Shown here one piece after another: positions 10,170 to 23,298 of a stretch of DNA of 64,000 bases. Positions within the stretch are counted from its first letter, which is position 1. Each line of letters begins with the position of its first letter. Made by a program: the position numbers and the translations under genes. Below the pieces are notes generated by a model that was given only the letters and a program-made list of their open reading frames with translations, had not been told where the DNA came from and ran no database searches. This DNA comes from Selaginella moellendorffii (taxonomy: Eukaryota; Streptophyta; Lycopodiopsida; Selaginellales; Selaginellaceae), in NCBI RefSeq assembly GCF_000143415.4, contig NW_003314320.1:1202796-1266795 (forward strand), written 5' to 3'.

Positions 10170-13100
10170 ATGGCGAAGTTAGTGGAGTATTTCCTCGTCT
10201 GCGGCCTCGGTCCAGAGGTCCAGGCATCGAATGGCGCCCGCGGCTACCACGGGAGTTCCGGCGTCTCCTATAGTCCATCGCTGCTGGATCAGTTCCCTCC
10301 GGCTTCCACAGATCGGCCTCCTCCGCCGCCCCAACTTCCAATGGTATGCACTTCGATTTCTGGGGATTCCTAGCGAAAAATCGATTTTCTTAGTGCGTTC
10401 TACCGGGTGGAGTGGCATTTCATTCGACTGGATTCATAATCACGGACGAATCGAGCTATCCTCGCAGCTATCCAATTATCTTAACTGGTAGTGTTGATTG
10501 TTTATTCCTCTTACAGTCCTATCTTGAGTGCTCTAGACGGCGATGGATCTAAGATCTACGTTAGCTGCGTTGCCTTTCGAGATCCAGTTGATGAGGATAT
10601 TGCCGAGGCATACCGCATTCCTGCGAACTCATACGTAGACAAATGTATATGTCTGGTGTCACACTCGCCTTGCTTTAGATTGTTTGCAGAGGCGCTGGAA
10701 GAGCTTCACCGGCTGTGTTTCTCTCCCTCTGGATCAAGGTGAGCGTATGATCTGTTATCTCTTCGATTCAAAGTTTGTGTTCGTTTTTTTTTTTCTTTGC
10801 CAGTAAACCACTCTGGGATATTGTGGCACATATGGTAACGTCTGTGCCACTTCCCACTCCTGGACAGAGCCAAGTTTTGTTTTCTCTGGAAAGCCGTCTT
10901 CTGTGTATAGATATGCCTCCGAAGGGCGGTTTTCCTCACGCAGACGTACGATTTCCATTCACAGGACACTAAATTTTTTACTAACCATTGGAGTTTTGGT
11001 TTGCAGATGTCATTTCAACCTCTCCTACAATGCTTGGATGTAGATAATGTTTTGCAGCTCTTTGTTTCTATTCTTCTTGAGAGACGGGTTCTTCTTCGGG
11101 CTAACAAGTAAGATGACGTTGTAAATGTTTCCATTTTATCTTTTGGTGTTCGGTACAGGCTTTCGTTGTTGACAATGGTTGCGGAAGCTGTATGCCATCT
11201 TATCTATCCAATCAAGTGGCAGGTACATTCTCAGACGACTGTATGCATGCGTTTAAACTTTTATGTGTGAGCAGCATGTGTACATTCCAGTATTATTTTA
11301 CGCTGGAGTCGACTACATTGAGGCTCCGACTCCCTATTTGATGGGTCTTCATTCGGCTGTTGACATCTCTAACTTTTCGCTGGACGGGGTATGATGTCAA
11401 ATGAACTTCGGTTTTTCCGCTTTACATGTCTTCTTACTCCACAGGTGGTGGTTGTGGATCTGGAAAACAATCAGATATTTTCCTCAGAAGCCATACCTCC
11501 TCTTACGGAACCTGAAGGCTCAATTCTGCGAAGAGACCTTGTGCGCTTACTGTATCCAAATGTAGTTCATTTGGATCGTGCTCGCAAAACAATTGGCGAT
11601 CCCTGCTATGATGATCTAAGGCTTGGAAATAAGAAATGGAATGAGCAACATGATTTGGAACTGAGGTATGGACTGATACGAATGTTTCTCTTACGCGTGC
11701 TAAGCAAGTACCACATTCCAGGCTTATTTTTCTCCAGTTTTTTGCATCAGTTTTGCCTGACTACCGCAAATTTGTGGTAAGTGGTGCATCTTCTTTTAGA
11801 TGCGTACTATCTAGTCAAATCTTACGACAGGGGGCTGCGATTGCTCTCCTGGATGCAGGGCAGTGCTCACGTAGCGATGAATGTTTTCAATACGCAAGCT
11901 TTCTTGAAAAAACGTGCAAGAGCCCTTGGACGTCAACCTGATCCCATGGCAAGTCTTTGGCTTTTTCGTGGTTTGTTTTTTTTTTTTTACTGGTTTACGG
12001 TGTGCAGATTTTTCAGCTATTGAACTCCCAAGGATTTATGGATTTTCTGGATCGAGGATATGGTGCACCTGATGCGGGTTTAAATCTCGTGGATAAACTT
12101 CAGAGTGCTATCGCTAATAGCGAATCTCGTGGAGCCATTCTACCTCTGCCGTACGACGAGCCTGAAATCATAACCGTTGCAGATATACAGAGTAAAGGTC
12201 CAGGTGAGGAGAAATCGTTAGTTGGTTTTCTAAGGATTCAACCACCTGTGTTTCAGCTGCAAGGTCAAGATTTTGTTATGATCGATTTCCTGCCAACGTG
12301 AGGACTCAGTTTGAGGAGGAGAAACGAAGTGCGGTTTTGGCTAAAGCAAACGCAAGTTTCGACCGTCCCAATAGACCAGCTGTTTCAAGGTGAATACGAT
12401 TTTATCTGTTGGAAAATGTTGTCTAATCAACTTTTGTTTTTACAGTCCTGTTTCAGGGAGTTTCAGTCCACGAGAAAGAGCTGTAAGTATTATGGTTTTC
12501 TGCACATTTACAGTAAAAGACTCATTCAGGCTGAGCGGGACCGCATGGTGCTCGACATAAAAGTCAAACTCCAGGTACTTGCTAACTTGTCAATACGCAA
12601 TCTTACGGGTTTTTAAAACTCAGGGATTGTGGCTACGGCTTCTCAATTTAAGTTCTGTAGAGGATCCCTTTTCGTCGTTTGAATATGGCACCATACTCGG
12701 TAAGATCTCTTTCTCATTACGTAGTGCTCCTAAGCTTTTTTTCTGCAGCTTTGATTGAGTCCGATGCGGAAGGTATTGGTGGAAGTGGATTTGTTGAGTG
12801 TGTCAGGGAGCATATTCACTCGGTAAGCTAAATGTTTTTGGTACACGCTGTTCTAAAGCTCGAACCTTTGCAGGGGTGGCAATGTCGTGTTTCCGAGGAA
12901 CAATTTATGGCAGTTAAAGAGCTTGTAAGTACTCTTTTGTTGTCTTTAAGTTCTCTCCAATCTTTTATTCTTTTCCTTTGCAGGTGAAAACCATTGTCAA
13001 TCGTGCTACTTCACGCAATGATATGGAAACAGTTCGGGATGCACTGGAGATTTCTGCCGAAGTTCACCGTCGTGATGCTGGCAATATTTTAGACTTTGTA

Positions 13101-15418
13101 CAACGTCATTTGGGATCTTTGCCAGTTTGGGACGACATACGGTGAGCCTAAGTTGTTTCTTAAATATCTTTTAACTGTAAAATTGCAGTTTCTGGGAAGG
13201 ATATTGTGAGTATATAATGGAACGTTCCTCTGATAGGTATTGATTTCTTTATAAATCTTAATTATCTCTTGGTGAACATGTGTTGCCTGTCTTAGGACTG
13301 GGAAGTATGCTGATCTTGTAACCGAACAACTTGTCGTCATAGCTCGGCACCTGGTACGATATGATTTGAATTCTACGTTTTATTGCTTGATTTTTATAGG
13401 CTGGTTTGAAAGTTCCGGATCCAGAGGCCTGGCTAATTCTTGAGTCATTAGCATTGAAGAATAATCTTGGATCGAAGCAACTGGTGGGTGTGCACACTTT
13501 TTTCAATCACGTCCAATGACATTTTCCTTTTTTTTTTCTGCAGATAAAATTGAGAGGCATTTTAGCTCATGTACAGAATGTGAAACAAGGTTACTGGGGA
13601 AAACTACCTACATCAAGAGCACAGCCAGTAGCCTCTTATCCTCAAGATCGACAAGAAAACGATGACAGTCAGAGCTCTCAAGCGGCGGGTGCTGGAAGAA
13701 GCTGGATGCAAAGTATGTTTAGCAGGGATCGCGCCTCGTTCAGACAACCTGCCAACGACGCTCGAGGTCGTACGGACGCACCTGTTTCAGGTAAGTTCTT
13801 TATGAAATAAAGTGTTTCTGTTGATGGTTTTCCCGTTTAGGCTCAAGGCAAAATCAGCGAGCCAATGTAGACAGCACGCAGGCAGTGAAACGGTCTCCAG
13901 CTTTGCGAAACCTTCGTGGTCATACAGGTCCTGTGACAGCATTGCACGTGGGAACGAGAAGTGAAATGGGGGATCTTGTCGGCGAAAATGAACCAGGCAT
14001 GTTCATAAGTGGATCTGCTGACTGCACGGTTCGTTCTAGTCTCGGTTCTCTGATTTAGCATTGACAAAACATTAAGTGCAGTTAAAAATGTGGGATCCAA
14101 CCGTGCGTGGTTCTGAGTTTCGAGCAACATTAGAAGGACACACGGCGTATGTTTTAACTGTGTGGTTTGTTGATGTTTGTCCTTCTAACGATTCGTCTAC
14201 AGGACAATTCGTGCAATATCGTCCGATAAGCTGCGTATAGTTTCCGGTGGCGACGATACTCTTGTACTTATCTGGGACAAGGCTACGTCTCAGAACAGCA
14301 TGAAGCTCGACGGTCACAGAGAAAAGGTACTCTTAATGTCTTTACTTGAAATAGTTTGTGAAGCATGGAAATCGCAGATAAGCTGCGTGAGGATGCTGTC
14401 GGAGGAACGAGTTCTTTCGGCTTCCCATGATGGCACGGTCAAGATGTGGGATGCCAGAACGGACGCATGCGTTGCCAACGTGGGACAATCTTCGAGTGCA
14501 ATTCTATGCATGGACTACGATGACACTACGAGAGTCCTTGCTGCCGCAGGAATGGACGGGTATGCTTGTTGTTACGTCAACCATCTATCTTGATGCTTTT
14601 TATTTTGCTCAGAGTTGTGAAAGTTTGGGATGTCCGAGCTGGGAAACAGGTTCATATGCTTCTCGGTCACAAGAAGTGGATAAGGTAAAGCTGGTTGTTC
14701 TTGGCTTGTGAGACTGTGTTTTCTTTTGCTGCCATGGCCAGAACTTTGAGAATGGTGAAGGATACGATCGTCACTGGAAGTGACGACTGGACAGCGAGGG
14801 TGTGGTCTGTGTCTCAAGGTTCTTGCGACGCAGTCCTTGCATGTCACGCAGGTGGAATCACCTGCGTGGAGTACTCTGCTACAGACGATGGAATCATCAC
14901 AGGTTTGTTGCTTCACTTCTACTTGTGCTACTTACACATTACTCTTTTCATACAGGTTCGGCAGATGGTCTGGTTCGCATTTGGGAGTATCAAAACGGTA
15001 AGCAGAGCTTTCATTTCTTCGCTTCCGAGAGTAACCAATGATGTATAATGTGTGCATCAGGAGGCTTGCTTCAGTGCGTGAAAAACGTCGGTGTCCACGT
15101 TTCGCCCATTCTCTCCGTGAAAGCGGGACCGCGGTGGCTGGCAATAGGCGCCGGAGATAACTCCATGTCCCTGTTCCACAAGGCGGAGCAAAACGACCAA
15201 GCAAAGGGAATGGCGGGATGGCAGCTCTACCGCACTCCACAGCGTAGCGCCGCAGTGGTACGTCTCGATTGATCTTTATCTTCCAATTCTCTGGATCTAT
15301 GTATAATAAGAACTTTCACTCTTTCCAGGTGAGATGCGTTGCTTGTGATGCGGACAGAGGAAGGATTTGTAGCGGCGGCCGCAATGGGCTTCTTCGTCTC
15401 TGGGAACCAAACCTCTAG
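10170..15418 (+). CDS. SCD1: SCD1-like protein: DENN domain plus C-terminal WD40 repeats
   Basis: STOMATAL CYTOKINESIS DEFECTIVE 1 acts in clathrin-linked post-Golgi/endocytic traffic and cytokinesis, with a DENN (Rab GEF-type) N-terminus and a WD40 propeller. About 31 short exons can be traced: 10170-10343 (MAKLVEYFLVCGLGPEV), 10394-10487, 10537-10738 (DGDGSKIYVSCVAFRDP), 10804-10945 (KPLWDIVAHMV), 11007-11107, 11159-11222, 11275-11388 (VDYIEAPTPYLMGLHS), 11445-11665, and on to 15329-15418. WD40 units begin near 13,900 (HTGPVTALH, FISGSADCT) and continue as LKMWDPTVRG, VSGGDDTLVLIWD, SASHDGTVKMWD, TGSDDWTARVWS and GSADGLVRIWE. The frame remains open across all junctions. The intron after 11948 uses a GC donor (ATG|GCAAGT). 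The gene corresponds end to end to the Arabidopsis protein (about 1,190 aa). A truncated duplicate lies at 7646-8110. Confidence 0.95.
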
Positions 15419-15664
15419 AAATTTTAAAACGAAGTGAATATGCGTTTTTTTAATTTTTGTAAGAACTCTTGATCTAAGTCATTGGCGGGACGAAATCCTG
15501 GTTGGTTTTGTGTGTAAAGTAGCACATAGGCACACCAAGTGGATGATCTTCCGGGTTCTTAGCACCATGGACGTAGAACTGCCTATAGTAGTCTCAGTAA
15601 GTTCCGAGGTGTAAACGCTAGTTCTTATAATCGAGAAAAGAATATCCGGCGAACATCTTCTGGG

Positions 15665-15677
15665 ATTTAGGGCTTTT
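15665..15677 (+). promoter_or_regulatory. TTTAGGGCTTTT element before RRP44A
   Basis: ATTTAGGGCTTTT ends 5 bp before the RRP44A start codon. The gap from the SCD1 stop to this ATG is only 264 bp, so the promoter and 5' leader must be compact. Confidence 0.4.
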
Positions 15678-15682
15678 CCACA

Positions 15683-18600
15683 ATGCTGAAGAACAAGGCG
15701 TTTGTGAAGAAGAATCGAGGCGGCCGGGTTTTCAAGGTGAGGGATGCTCTTGCGGTCTTGGTTTCGATGGATTTGCGCCTGCGTCCAGGTCGTTCGCGAG
15801 CACTACCTGCGCGATGATATTCCCTGCGGCGCTACGTTTTGTTCCAGCTGCGACACCTCCACTGCCAATCTCGTTGCGGCCGACCGGCTCGTTGTGGTCG
15901 ATACAAATGTGGTGTTACACCAGGTGCTTGTTCTTGCCTCTCTTTTTTCTTCTATTAGCGATTTTTTGCAATCTTCTATCTAGATGGATTTGCTCGAAAA
16001 TCCGGCATTTCGCAACGTGATAATTTTATCCGTTGTTCTGGAAGAAGTGAAGAACAAGAACTTGAGTGCTTACAATCGCCTGCGCAACATTTGTGCGAAT
16101 CGATCACGTCAGTTCTTCGTTTTCTCTAATGAACACCACAGGCAAGATATCAATTATGTCTTCTTCCTAAATCTTTTTCTCTCAGGGAGACTTACATCAA
16201 GGCAATGGCGAGTGAGAGTGTTAACGACAGGAATGACAGAGGTACTTGGTTTTTGCTGTTTCCTTTTTCGAAGCGACTTTTCTCTCGAATCTCCAGCTAT
16301 TCGCGTCGCAACCCAGTGGTTTCAGAAACACCTCGGAGATGCGTGCACTGTTGTTCTTCTGACAAACGATCTTGACAATAGAACCAAGGCCAATGCAGAA
16401 GGAATTAACGTTTTTTCTGGTAAGTTTTCTAGTGAAGTAGATATAACACTTAATAAAATCCTCTTTTAGTGGACCACTTTGTTCAGTCGCTAGGCAAGCC
16501 AGAATTACTGGATTTGGTTGCTCGGAGTGAGTCCGAGAATGCCACTCCGATGGAAATAGAGGACTCGAGACCGTCAAAAAGAAAGATCATCTATTCAGAG
16601 GTACATGTAGCTCAATTGTCACCGGCGCTTACATTGCATCTTTCAGCACAAACCTATGTCCGAAATCACTGCGGGCATACATCAAGGAATATATCACCAA
16701 GGAAAGCTGCGAGTTAACAGATATAACCCGTTCCAAGCCTACGTCGGTAGCGAAAGTGTTGGCGACGAGATTTTGGTTCAGGGAAGACTGAATATGAATC
16801 GAGCATTTGATGGGGATGTGGTTGTTGTAGAGCTTCTCCCGCACGAGTCTTGGCAAGGCGACATGACAATGATTGCTGAAGAAGAAGGTACATAGCTCTA
16901 AATCTCCATTTTGTTCTGAAGCTCCTTACAGACGGCGATGGTGATGAAAGAGTCGGGCTTGCTCCTGACACCTCTGATGAGGCAGCCGTGAACAAGGCGG
17001 ATGAAGCCAGTGAGAAAGCAACAACGTCCGGTGGATCCAGCAGACCGAATGGACGTGTCATTGGAATAATCAAGCGGAACTGGAGGGCGTAAGAACTTTT
17101 CAGTTCGTCATGCTATTGGAAACTAACGTTTTCACGTTCCTTCTTCAGGTACTGTGGCTCTCTGGAGCCAATGACAACCCCAGCAGGAGCGGGAAGCGTG
17201 GCAAATGCATTGTTCGTGTCAGCGGACCGTCGAATTCCAAAAATCCGTATCCAAACTCGTCAGTTTGGTAATTTGGTTGACAAACGCATCGTGGTGTCTG
17301 TCGACTCCTGGGATTTAAACTCCAGATATCCTTCTGGACATTACGTGAAAACTGTCGGCAAAATTGGCGATCGTAACACAGAAAGCGAGGTAAACGCCTC
17401 GTTAAGAACTTGAAAATCAGCTCTATGTGTTTTGTTTTCAGGTTCTTCTTATTGAGAATGACATCAACAATAGGCCATTTTCGGACCAAGTGTTGGCCTG
17501 CCTCCCGCCGTTGCCTTGGTCGGTACCCGCAGAAGCGTTGCACGATCCTCATCGTGAAGATTTACGAAATTTGAGGGTGTTCAGTGTAGACCCCATTGGT
17601 AAGGATGATCAGTGCGTAAAGCTGCTTTCATTCACAAGTGCCGCTAAAATGTGTAGGCTGCAAGGATATCGATGACGCTCTTCACTGTACCTTGCTGCCA
17701 ACTGGCAACTATCAAGTCGGAGTCCGTATCCAATCTTGTGTTTATATTCTTTTCTCTGTTCCATCCTTAATAAGTTTCCAGATATTGCGGATGTAACAAG
17801 CTTTGTTCATCCTGGTACACCTCTAGACATTGAAGCTCGGGAAAGAGGAACATCTGTTTACTTGGTTGAACGTCGGATTGACATGCTTCCCAAGCCGCTT
17901 ACTGAAGGTTAGCTCGAATTCGTGGATTTTCAGTGGTATTTACGTATATACAATGCAGATGTGTGCTCTCTCAGAGCGGATGTAGAAAGATTTGTTTTCT
18001 CGGTCATTTGGGTAATGCCAGCTTCGTTCATTTCTATTCATTGTCACTTACAATTCTAAATTCAGGAGATGTCCTCAGAGGCGGATATAATTTCAGTTCG
18101 ATTTACAAAGGGCGTAATCAAGTCCTCCGCTGCTCTTTCGTACGTTGAAGCTCAAGCCCGAATGGATGATAGGTACGTACACTTGCTCCGAATTTTCTTG
18201 AAGTGGAGAGTAACTTTTATGTACGTCAGCCGAATGTCGGACCCCTTAACTACTGATCTTCGGAACATGAATCGCCTCGCTAAGGTTGTTAAGCTTTTTG
18301 TCTCTGCCATGCTCATCGGCAAACTGCAGGTTTTGAGGCAAAGACGAATTGAACGCGGGGCTCTTACTCTTGCTTCTCCTGAAGTGAAGTTCGAAATTGA
18401 TACAGAAACACATAATCCTTTGGATGTTGGTCAGTATTCTGCGTTTACGTTTGCAAAGTTAATCTAAACTAACAGAAGGTTGTTTCAGGCATGTACCAAG
18501 TAAGAGAATCAAATCACATGGTCGAAGAGTTTATGCTGTTGGCAAATATTTCAGTCGCTAAGAAGATATTGTCGAGTTTCCCAGTGTTTTCTCTTCTCAG

Positions 18601-19716
18601 GTATTTTCCTTTTTTTTTTTGTCAGCAAACCTTGGATTGAACTTGACAGACGGCATCCTACGCCAACACCGAAAATGTTTGAGCCTCTTCTAAAAATTGC
18701 TTCGGCAGTAGGCATCAAACTGGACATCACTTCGTCTATGACTCTCGCAAATACTCTTGACCTTGCAGTGGTATGTGTAGAACTTTACATGTTTTTTGTT
18801 CATCGCCTCACGTTTACATGCCTATAGGGGGATGATCCATACTTCAACAAATTGATAAGAATTCTTGCAACTCGGTGCATGACCCAAGTAAGCTGATTTT
18901 ATAGCGTTTAGTAGCTCATATTTGCGTTGTTGCTTTTCAGGCGGTTTACTTTTGCAGTGGCGAGCTAAGCCCTCCAGAGTTTCAACATTACGGACTTGCA
19001 TCAGCAATATACACACATTTCACGTCTCCCATCAGACGATATGCTGGTAAGTGACCACTTATGCTGTTGATGTGAATCTTATTAAACAGCGTCTCAACGC
19101 AGATGTGATTGTACACCGCTTGCTGGCTGCAGCTTTGGATTTGGAAAAGCTGTCACCGTCCTTACGCGACAAATCCGAGGTCACGAAGATCGCAGACAGT
19201 AAGGCTATGGCGTTTCCTCAGTGGCCTCATGTCTTACTTTACTCAAACAGATTTGAACTACCGGCATCGAAACGCGCAAATGGCAGGCCGAGCATCAGTG
19301 GAGCTCCACACTTTAATCTTTTTCAGAAACAGGTTGTTCTTCACGGATCTTTTGTGCGCTTTCTCACGCATTGTCTCGTTGTAACCAGGCCTACAGACGC
19401 AGACGCAAGGATTGTGCAGATCCGATCCAATGGGCTGATAGTGTTTGTTCCAAAGTATCTATTCTCCTCGTTGTTTGCAAATCTCTGTACTGAATCTGGA
19501 ATTCGCTTTGCAAGGTATGGCATTGAAGGGCCCGTGTTCCTGGTTGACAAGGCAAGCAAGTCGAGTACCAACTGGATAATGAACGAGGAGCAACAGTGTG
19601 CCAATGCTCGGGATGGTAGTACAAAGTACAAAGTGCTAGACAGCGTGAAGATTCGCATTCAAGTTGTGGAGCCGCAGCCAAACAGGCCCAAGTTGGAACT
19701 CACTTTACTGGCATAA
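15683..19716 (+). CDS. RRP44A: Exosome 3'-5' exoribonuclease RRP44A/DIS3
   Basis: Catalytic subunit of the RNA exosome (nucleus and cytosol). The start [18 protein letters not shown] is followed by a DDIPCG...CSSC segment. The PIN endonuclease domain begins with [12 protein letters not shown], then [20 protein letters not shown] and [17 protein letters not shown], keeping the acidic residues. Two OB/cold-shock segments follow ([19 protein letters not shown]). The RNB exonuclease core starts with [17 protein letters not shown], retaining the catalytic aspartate cluster, then [19 protein letters not shown] and [20 protein letters not shown]. The end, [12 protein letters not shown]...LELTLLA, is S1-like. 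About 20 exons are joined by introns near 50 bp, with no frame damage. The gene converges on the acyltransferase gene, with 83 bp between stop codons. Confidence 0.95.
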
Positions 19717-19799
19717 CAGGTAGATCATGTTAAAGCTTCTCTTCGTTTTCTAAACCTCTCGCCTCTTACTCGCAGCGATTCTTCAAACTTTGTTACTGG

Positions 19800-20927
19800 C
19801 TATTTCACTGCTAGTAGTGCTCCGAGCATTTGCTCAAACTCGTCGAGAGCTTGGAAGCAAGTTCCCGGCCTTTGAAGCGGTGGAAAGAAGAGCAAAGAAG
19901 CCGTCGTGAAGATAAAACCCAGCGTTATCACTACGCACATTACCTTGGGCAGCTTTGAGACGAGCGGGCCAAAGTTTCTTCGCAGTGCCACCTCCACGAC
20001 CATGGCGAGGCCGTTGACCAGGAAGAACCCAGTCACCTGCCACGTCGGCGTTGACTTGGTGGTGTAGAGAAAAATCACTTCGTGCATGAGACCAGAGACG
20101 AGGAAGACTGCCATGGTTGCCGTGGCTCTCACCCAGAGCAGTGACCGCGTACGGCCCGGTCCGGCTCGGCCCAACCTGGTTAGTACGAAGAGTACGGGCT
20201 CGTATACCGAGGCCCTGAGCATGCTGCTAACGAGTCGATTCCAGCGCTTGCCCCAAAACTCCGAGATGGATGCCGCGAGGAAGGGCTTGTCGAATTGCGG
20301 CTCGAGCTTCACACCGATCGTGGCGGCGGCGATGGCGGCGATGGCCTCGAAGATGAGCGAGCAGGCAAGGTAGATGTGGAGGGAATAGATGAGGTAGAGG
20401 AGGAGCTCGGGCATGCCGCGGTCGCGGAATGCGTAGGCGGAGAAGAGGAGCACGACGAGCAGGACCTTGATCGAGGCCCGGATGATCACGGCCTGCCAGG
20501 CGAGGGATTCTTGGAGCCATATCCAGGAGGATTTCCAGGATATCGGGGCCGATCGATCGTCTGGAGCTGGAGCGGCATTGGATTCTGCCGCATTGCTGCT
20601 CGCATCGATGAGGCTGCGCGGGATGTTGATGGAGAGCGCCATGGCCGCGAAGAATCGGGGGAAGCTGGCCGTGACGGATGGATCTTGGACGGCGCCGAGG
20701 TTCCAGCAGAGGAGGAGGAGCTTGGACGGGATCATCCACAGGAAGAAGAAGGAGAGGACCGCTCTTAGGTGGATGGTTGGAACGTCCCAGGCGGATCGAT
20801 AGAGGAGAACGATCCATGGCAGCAATGCGACGAGCCGAGGGATTCCAACGGGCAGGCGGAGGAGGACAATGTAAGCGAAGACGATGCAGCCAATGCCTCC
20901 GGCGGCGACGTCTCCTCCCCTGACCAT
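19800..20927 (-). CDS. Wax synthase-like MBOAT O-acyltransferase
   Basis: Single-exon integral membrane protein of 375 residues, expected in the ER. The N-terminus is strongly hydrophobic (GCIVFAYIVLLRLPVGIPRL, then LVALLPWIVLLY). The wax-synthase signature SEFWGKRWNRLVSSMLRASV is near residue 220, and the MBOAT-type SGLMHEVIFLY with the putative catalytic His is near 285. Family members esterify fatty alcohols or sterols using acyl-CoA or phospholipid; the substrate cannot be read from sequence. The start is fixed by an in-frame TAA directly before ATG 20927. It is divergent from HRD3A with only 36 bp between start codons. A fragment of its 3' end was copied to 8135-8236. Confidence 0.88.
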   Translation of the reverse strand: MVRGGDVAAGGIGCIVFAYIVLLRLPVGIPRLVALLPWIVLLYRSAWDVPTIHLRAVLSFFFLWMIPSKLLLLCWNLGAVQDPSVTASFPRFFAAMALSINIPRSLIDASSNAAESNAAPAPDDRSAPISWKSSWIWLQESLAWQAVIIRASIKVLLVVLLFSAYAFRDRGMPELLLYLIYSLHIYLACSLIFEAIAAIAAATIGVKLEPQFDKPFLAASISEFWGKRWNRLVSSMLRASVYEPVLFVLTRLGRAGPGRTRSLLWVRATATMAVFLVSGLMHEVIFLYTTKSTPTWQVTGFFLVNGLAMVVEVALRRNFGPLVSKLPKVMCVVITLGFIFTTASLLFFPPLQRPGTCFQALDEFEQMLGALLAVK

Positions 20928-20963
20928 TTACCCCGGAAGAGCCCTAATTAGGGCTTGGGCGAG
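20928..20963. promoter_or_regulatory. 36-bp divergent spacer with a 16-bp palindrome
   Basis: This is the entire gap between the acyltransferase and HRD3A start codons. It holds a perfect palindrome AGCCCTAATTAGGGCT (20940-20955), i.e. two inverted AGCCCTAA words of the type found before other genes here. Core promoters for both genes must therefore overlap the opposite coding sequence. Confidence 0.6.
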
Positions 20964-23298
20964 ATGCTGGTAGCGCGGGTTGTGCTGCTCTTCCTCCTCC
21001 TCTCGACGACCTTGCTGGGGGCGAGGGGAGTAGCCAAGAAATTGGTGCTGGTACTGAATGACGATGCTGGGACCGACGAGGAGGAGGGATCCATCGCCGG
21101 CGTCCAGGATGAGCTCTCGCAGTTGGAGAATCCGCCAGAGGATGGATCGGTGCCTCCCGAGCCCGAGGAGTCTTTTTCCGACTGGGATTTCCCGGATTTG
21201 GACGGGACGGAGATCGAGGAGCCGGATCCAGGATCGTGGAGGTTGGTGATGGAAGAAGTGGAGCACGGCAAGAACGATTCTTACGGTGCCGCGGTAGCCC
21301 AGCTGATCAATTCGGTGAGTGATGGGGAGCTTGAGTTGATCCAGACTGCGGTGAAGGAGCTCCAGGGTCTAGCGGATCAAGGCCATGCTCATGCTCAGTC
21401 AACACTCGCGTCGCTCTACGGACACGGCTACGGTATGGAACAAAGTGACCTCAAGTCGTTTTTGTTCCACCATTTTGCTGCTGAGGGAGGGAATTATCAA
21501 TCAAAGATGGCGCTCGCCTACAGCTACTACAGACAGCAAGTGAGTTATTTCTTCTTTTCTCTCTCTTTGGATTGATGATGAGTGTTGTTTTTCCCAGCTC
21601 TTCGAAGAGGCAGCTCATCTTTACGCCGAGCTCGCAGCAGCAGCTGTGGCCAGTTTTGTGTCTGCCAAAGAGGGGCCTTTGATCGAACACGTCCGTCTGA
21701 ATTACGGTCCCGAGGAGAGTAAAGACTCGCTCAAGAAGTTCCGAGGTGAAGAGGATGACGATTTCCAGTTCCTTGAGTACCAAGCACAGAAGGGGAACTC
21801 AGCCGCAATGCACAAGATTGGTGTCATCTATTACTACGGACTGAGAGGTATTCCTCGTGACCACCTCAGGGCGTTGTCGTGGTTTACGAAATCAGTCGAA
21901 AAGGGAGACTCGGCCTCTCTGGAATTCCTTGGCGAGATTTATGCCCGTGGTTTCGGAGTGGAGAGGAACTACACAAAAGCGTATGACTATTTCAAGAAGG
22001 CTATACGTGAGAAGCGCTTCTCGGCTTATAACGGGATCGGGTACTTGTACTTTATCGGGCAGGGGGTCGACAAGAAAAACATGACAAAGGTGAGACAGCG
22101 TTCTAATTTTTCCTTTTGCGTGTTCTTAACAACACTCTGGCGTGTCTGCAGGCCAAGGAATTTTACAAAAGAGCGGCAGATCATAATGATCCCAATGGTT
22201 TTTATAACTTGGGAGTCATCTATCTCAAGGGTGCCGGCGTCAAGAAAAGTATCAAGATGGCAAGTCGGTACCTGATCCTTGCGGCTAACACCGGTCATCC
22301 TAAAGCGTATTACCAGCTTGCAAAAATGCAGCAGAGGGGCCTTGGTATGAAAAAGGACTTGCCTACGGTAAGTTCTTAATTCCCACATTCGTCCTCACAT
22401 TACAATTTTCGACTGCAGGCTGTGGATTTGTACAAGGCCGTGGCCGAAAGGGGTCCATGGGGAGCTCTACTGCGATGGGGACTTGAAAGTTACCTGAAGG
22501 GCGAGATCGCTCTTTCTTTGCTGCTTTACTCCAGAGCTGCCGAGCTTGGCTACGAGGTGGCCCAAAGCAACGCGGCATGGATACTCGACAAGTTTCATGA
22601 AGAAGCAGTCTGCATTGGCAAAAATGGTTACTGTACCGTTGAAGAACGCCATCACCGTGCACACACGCTGTGGCGTTTTGCGTCGGAACAGGGAAACGAG
22701 TATGCGGCTTTGTTAATTGGTGATGCGTACTACTATGGACGGGTATATTACTTTTCTTTGCCTGGCTGGGAGGCACTCACTATTGGTACTTTTTGCAGGG
22801 AACAGTGAAAGACTTGGATCGTGCTGCAGAGGCATATATGCGAGCACGTTTACAGTTTAACGCACAGGCAATGTATAACATCGGCTACATGCATGAACAC
22901 GGTTTAGGCTTACCCAAGGACTTCCATCTCGCCAAGAGGTACTACGACCTGGCCCTGGACGCAGACCAAAGCGCCTTCTTACCAATCTATCTTGCTCTGG
23001 GAGTTCTCTGGCTGCGGCAGCGTAACGAGGAAAGCATGCTGGTAAGTAGGCTACCTTTCTCTTTCTCAGATATGTTTCCTGATTCGAGCTTTAACAGGTG
23101 AAAGCTATTGACATGCTCCCGGAACTGAGTAAACAATTCACGACCTGGGCCCGAGACTTTACTACGGCTTTCTCCATTGAGGAAGGCAACGCGACTTTAC
23201 TCACTCTGGTGGTGTGCCTGGTGACTGTTCTATACCTGCGATCTTTACGACGCCAGCAAAGGCAGCAAGAGGATGCCGTCTATGATCAACAGGAATGA
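20964..23298 (+). CDS. HRD3A: HRD3A/SEL1L-type ERAD adaptor
   Basis: Luminal adaptor of the HRD1 ubiquitin-ligase complex that recruits misfolded glycoproteins in the ER. The N-terminal signal peptide is [20 protein letters not shown], followed by an acidic linker. Many Sel1-like repeats follow ([103 protein letters not shown]). The C-terminal membrane anchor is [19 protein letters not shown] with a short polar tail. Exons: 20964-21539, 21598-22089, 22152-22367, 22419-22742, 22799-23041, 23099-23298; all frames join cleanly. The true ATG is 20964; an in-frame TTG lies 9 bp upstream. Residue order matches Arabidopsis HRD3A/EBS5 throughout. Confidence 0.95.

Noticed and set aside
20295-20768. 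157-codon plus-strand frame over the acyltransferase gene
   Set aside because: Antisense shadow rich in Glu/Gly/Arg; the minus-strand MBOAT protein explains the openness.
20955-20963. Upstream TTG as the HRD3A start
   Set aside because: The ATG at 20964 begins a clean signal peptide; the TTG would only add three residues.
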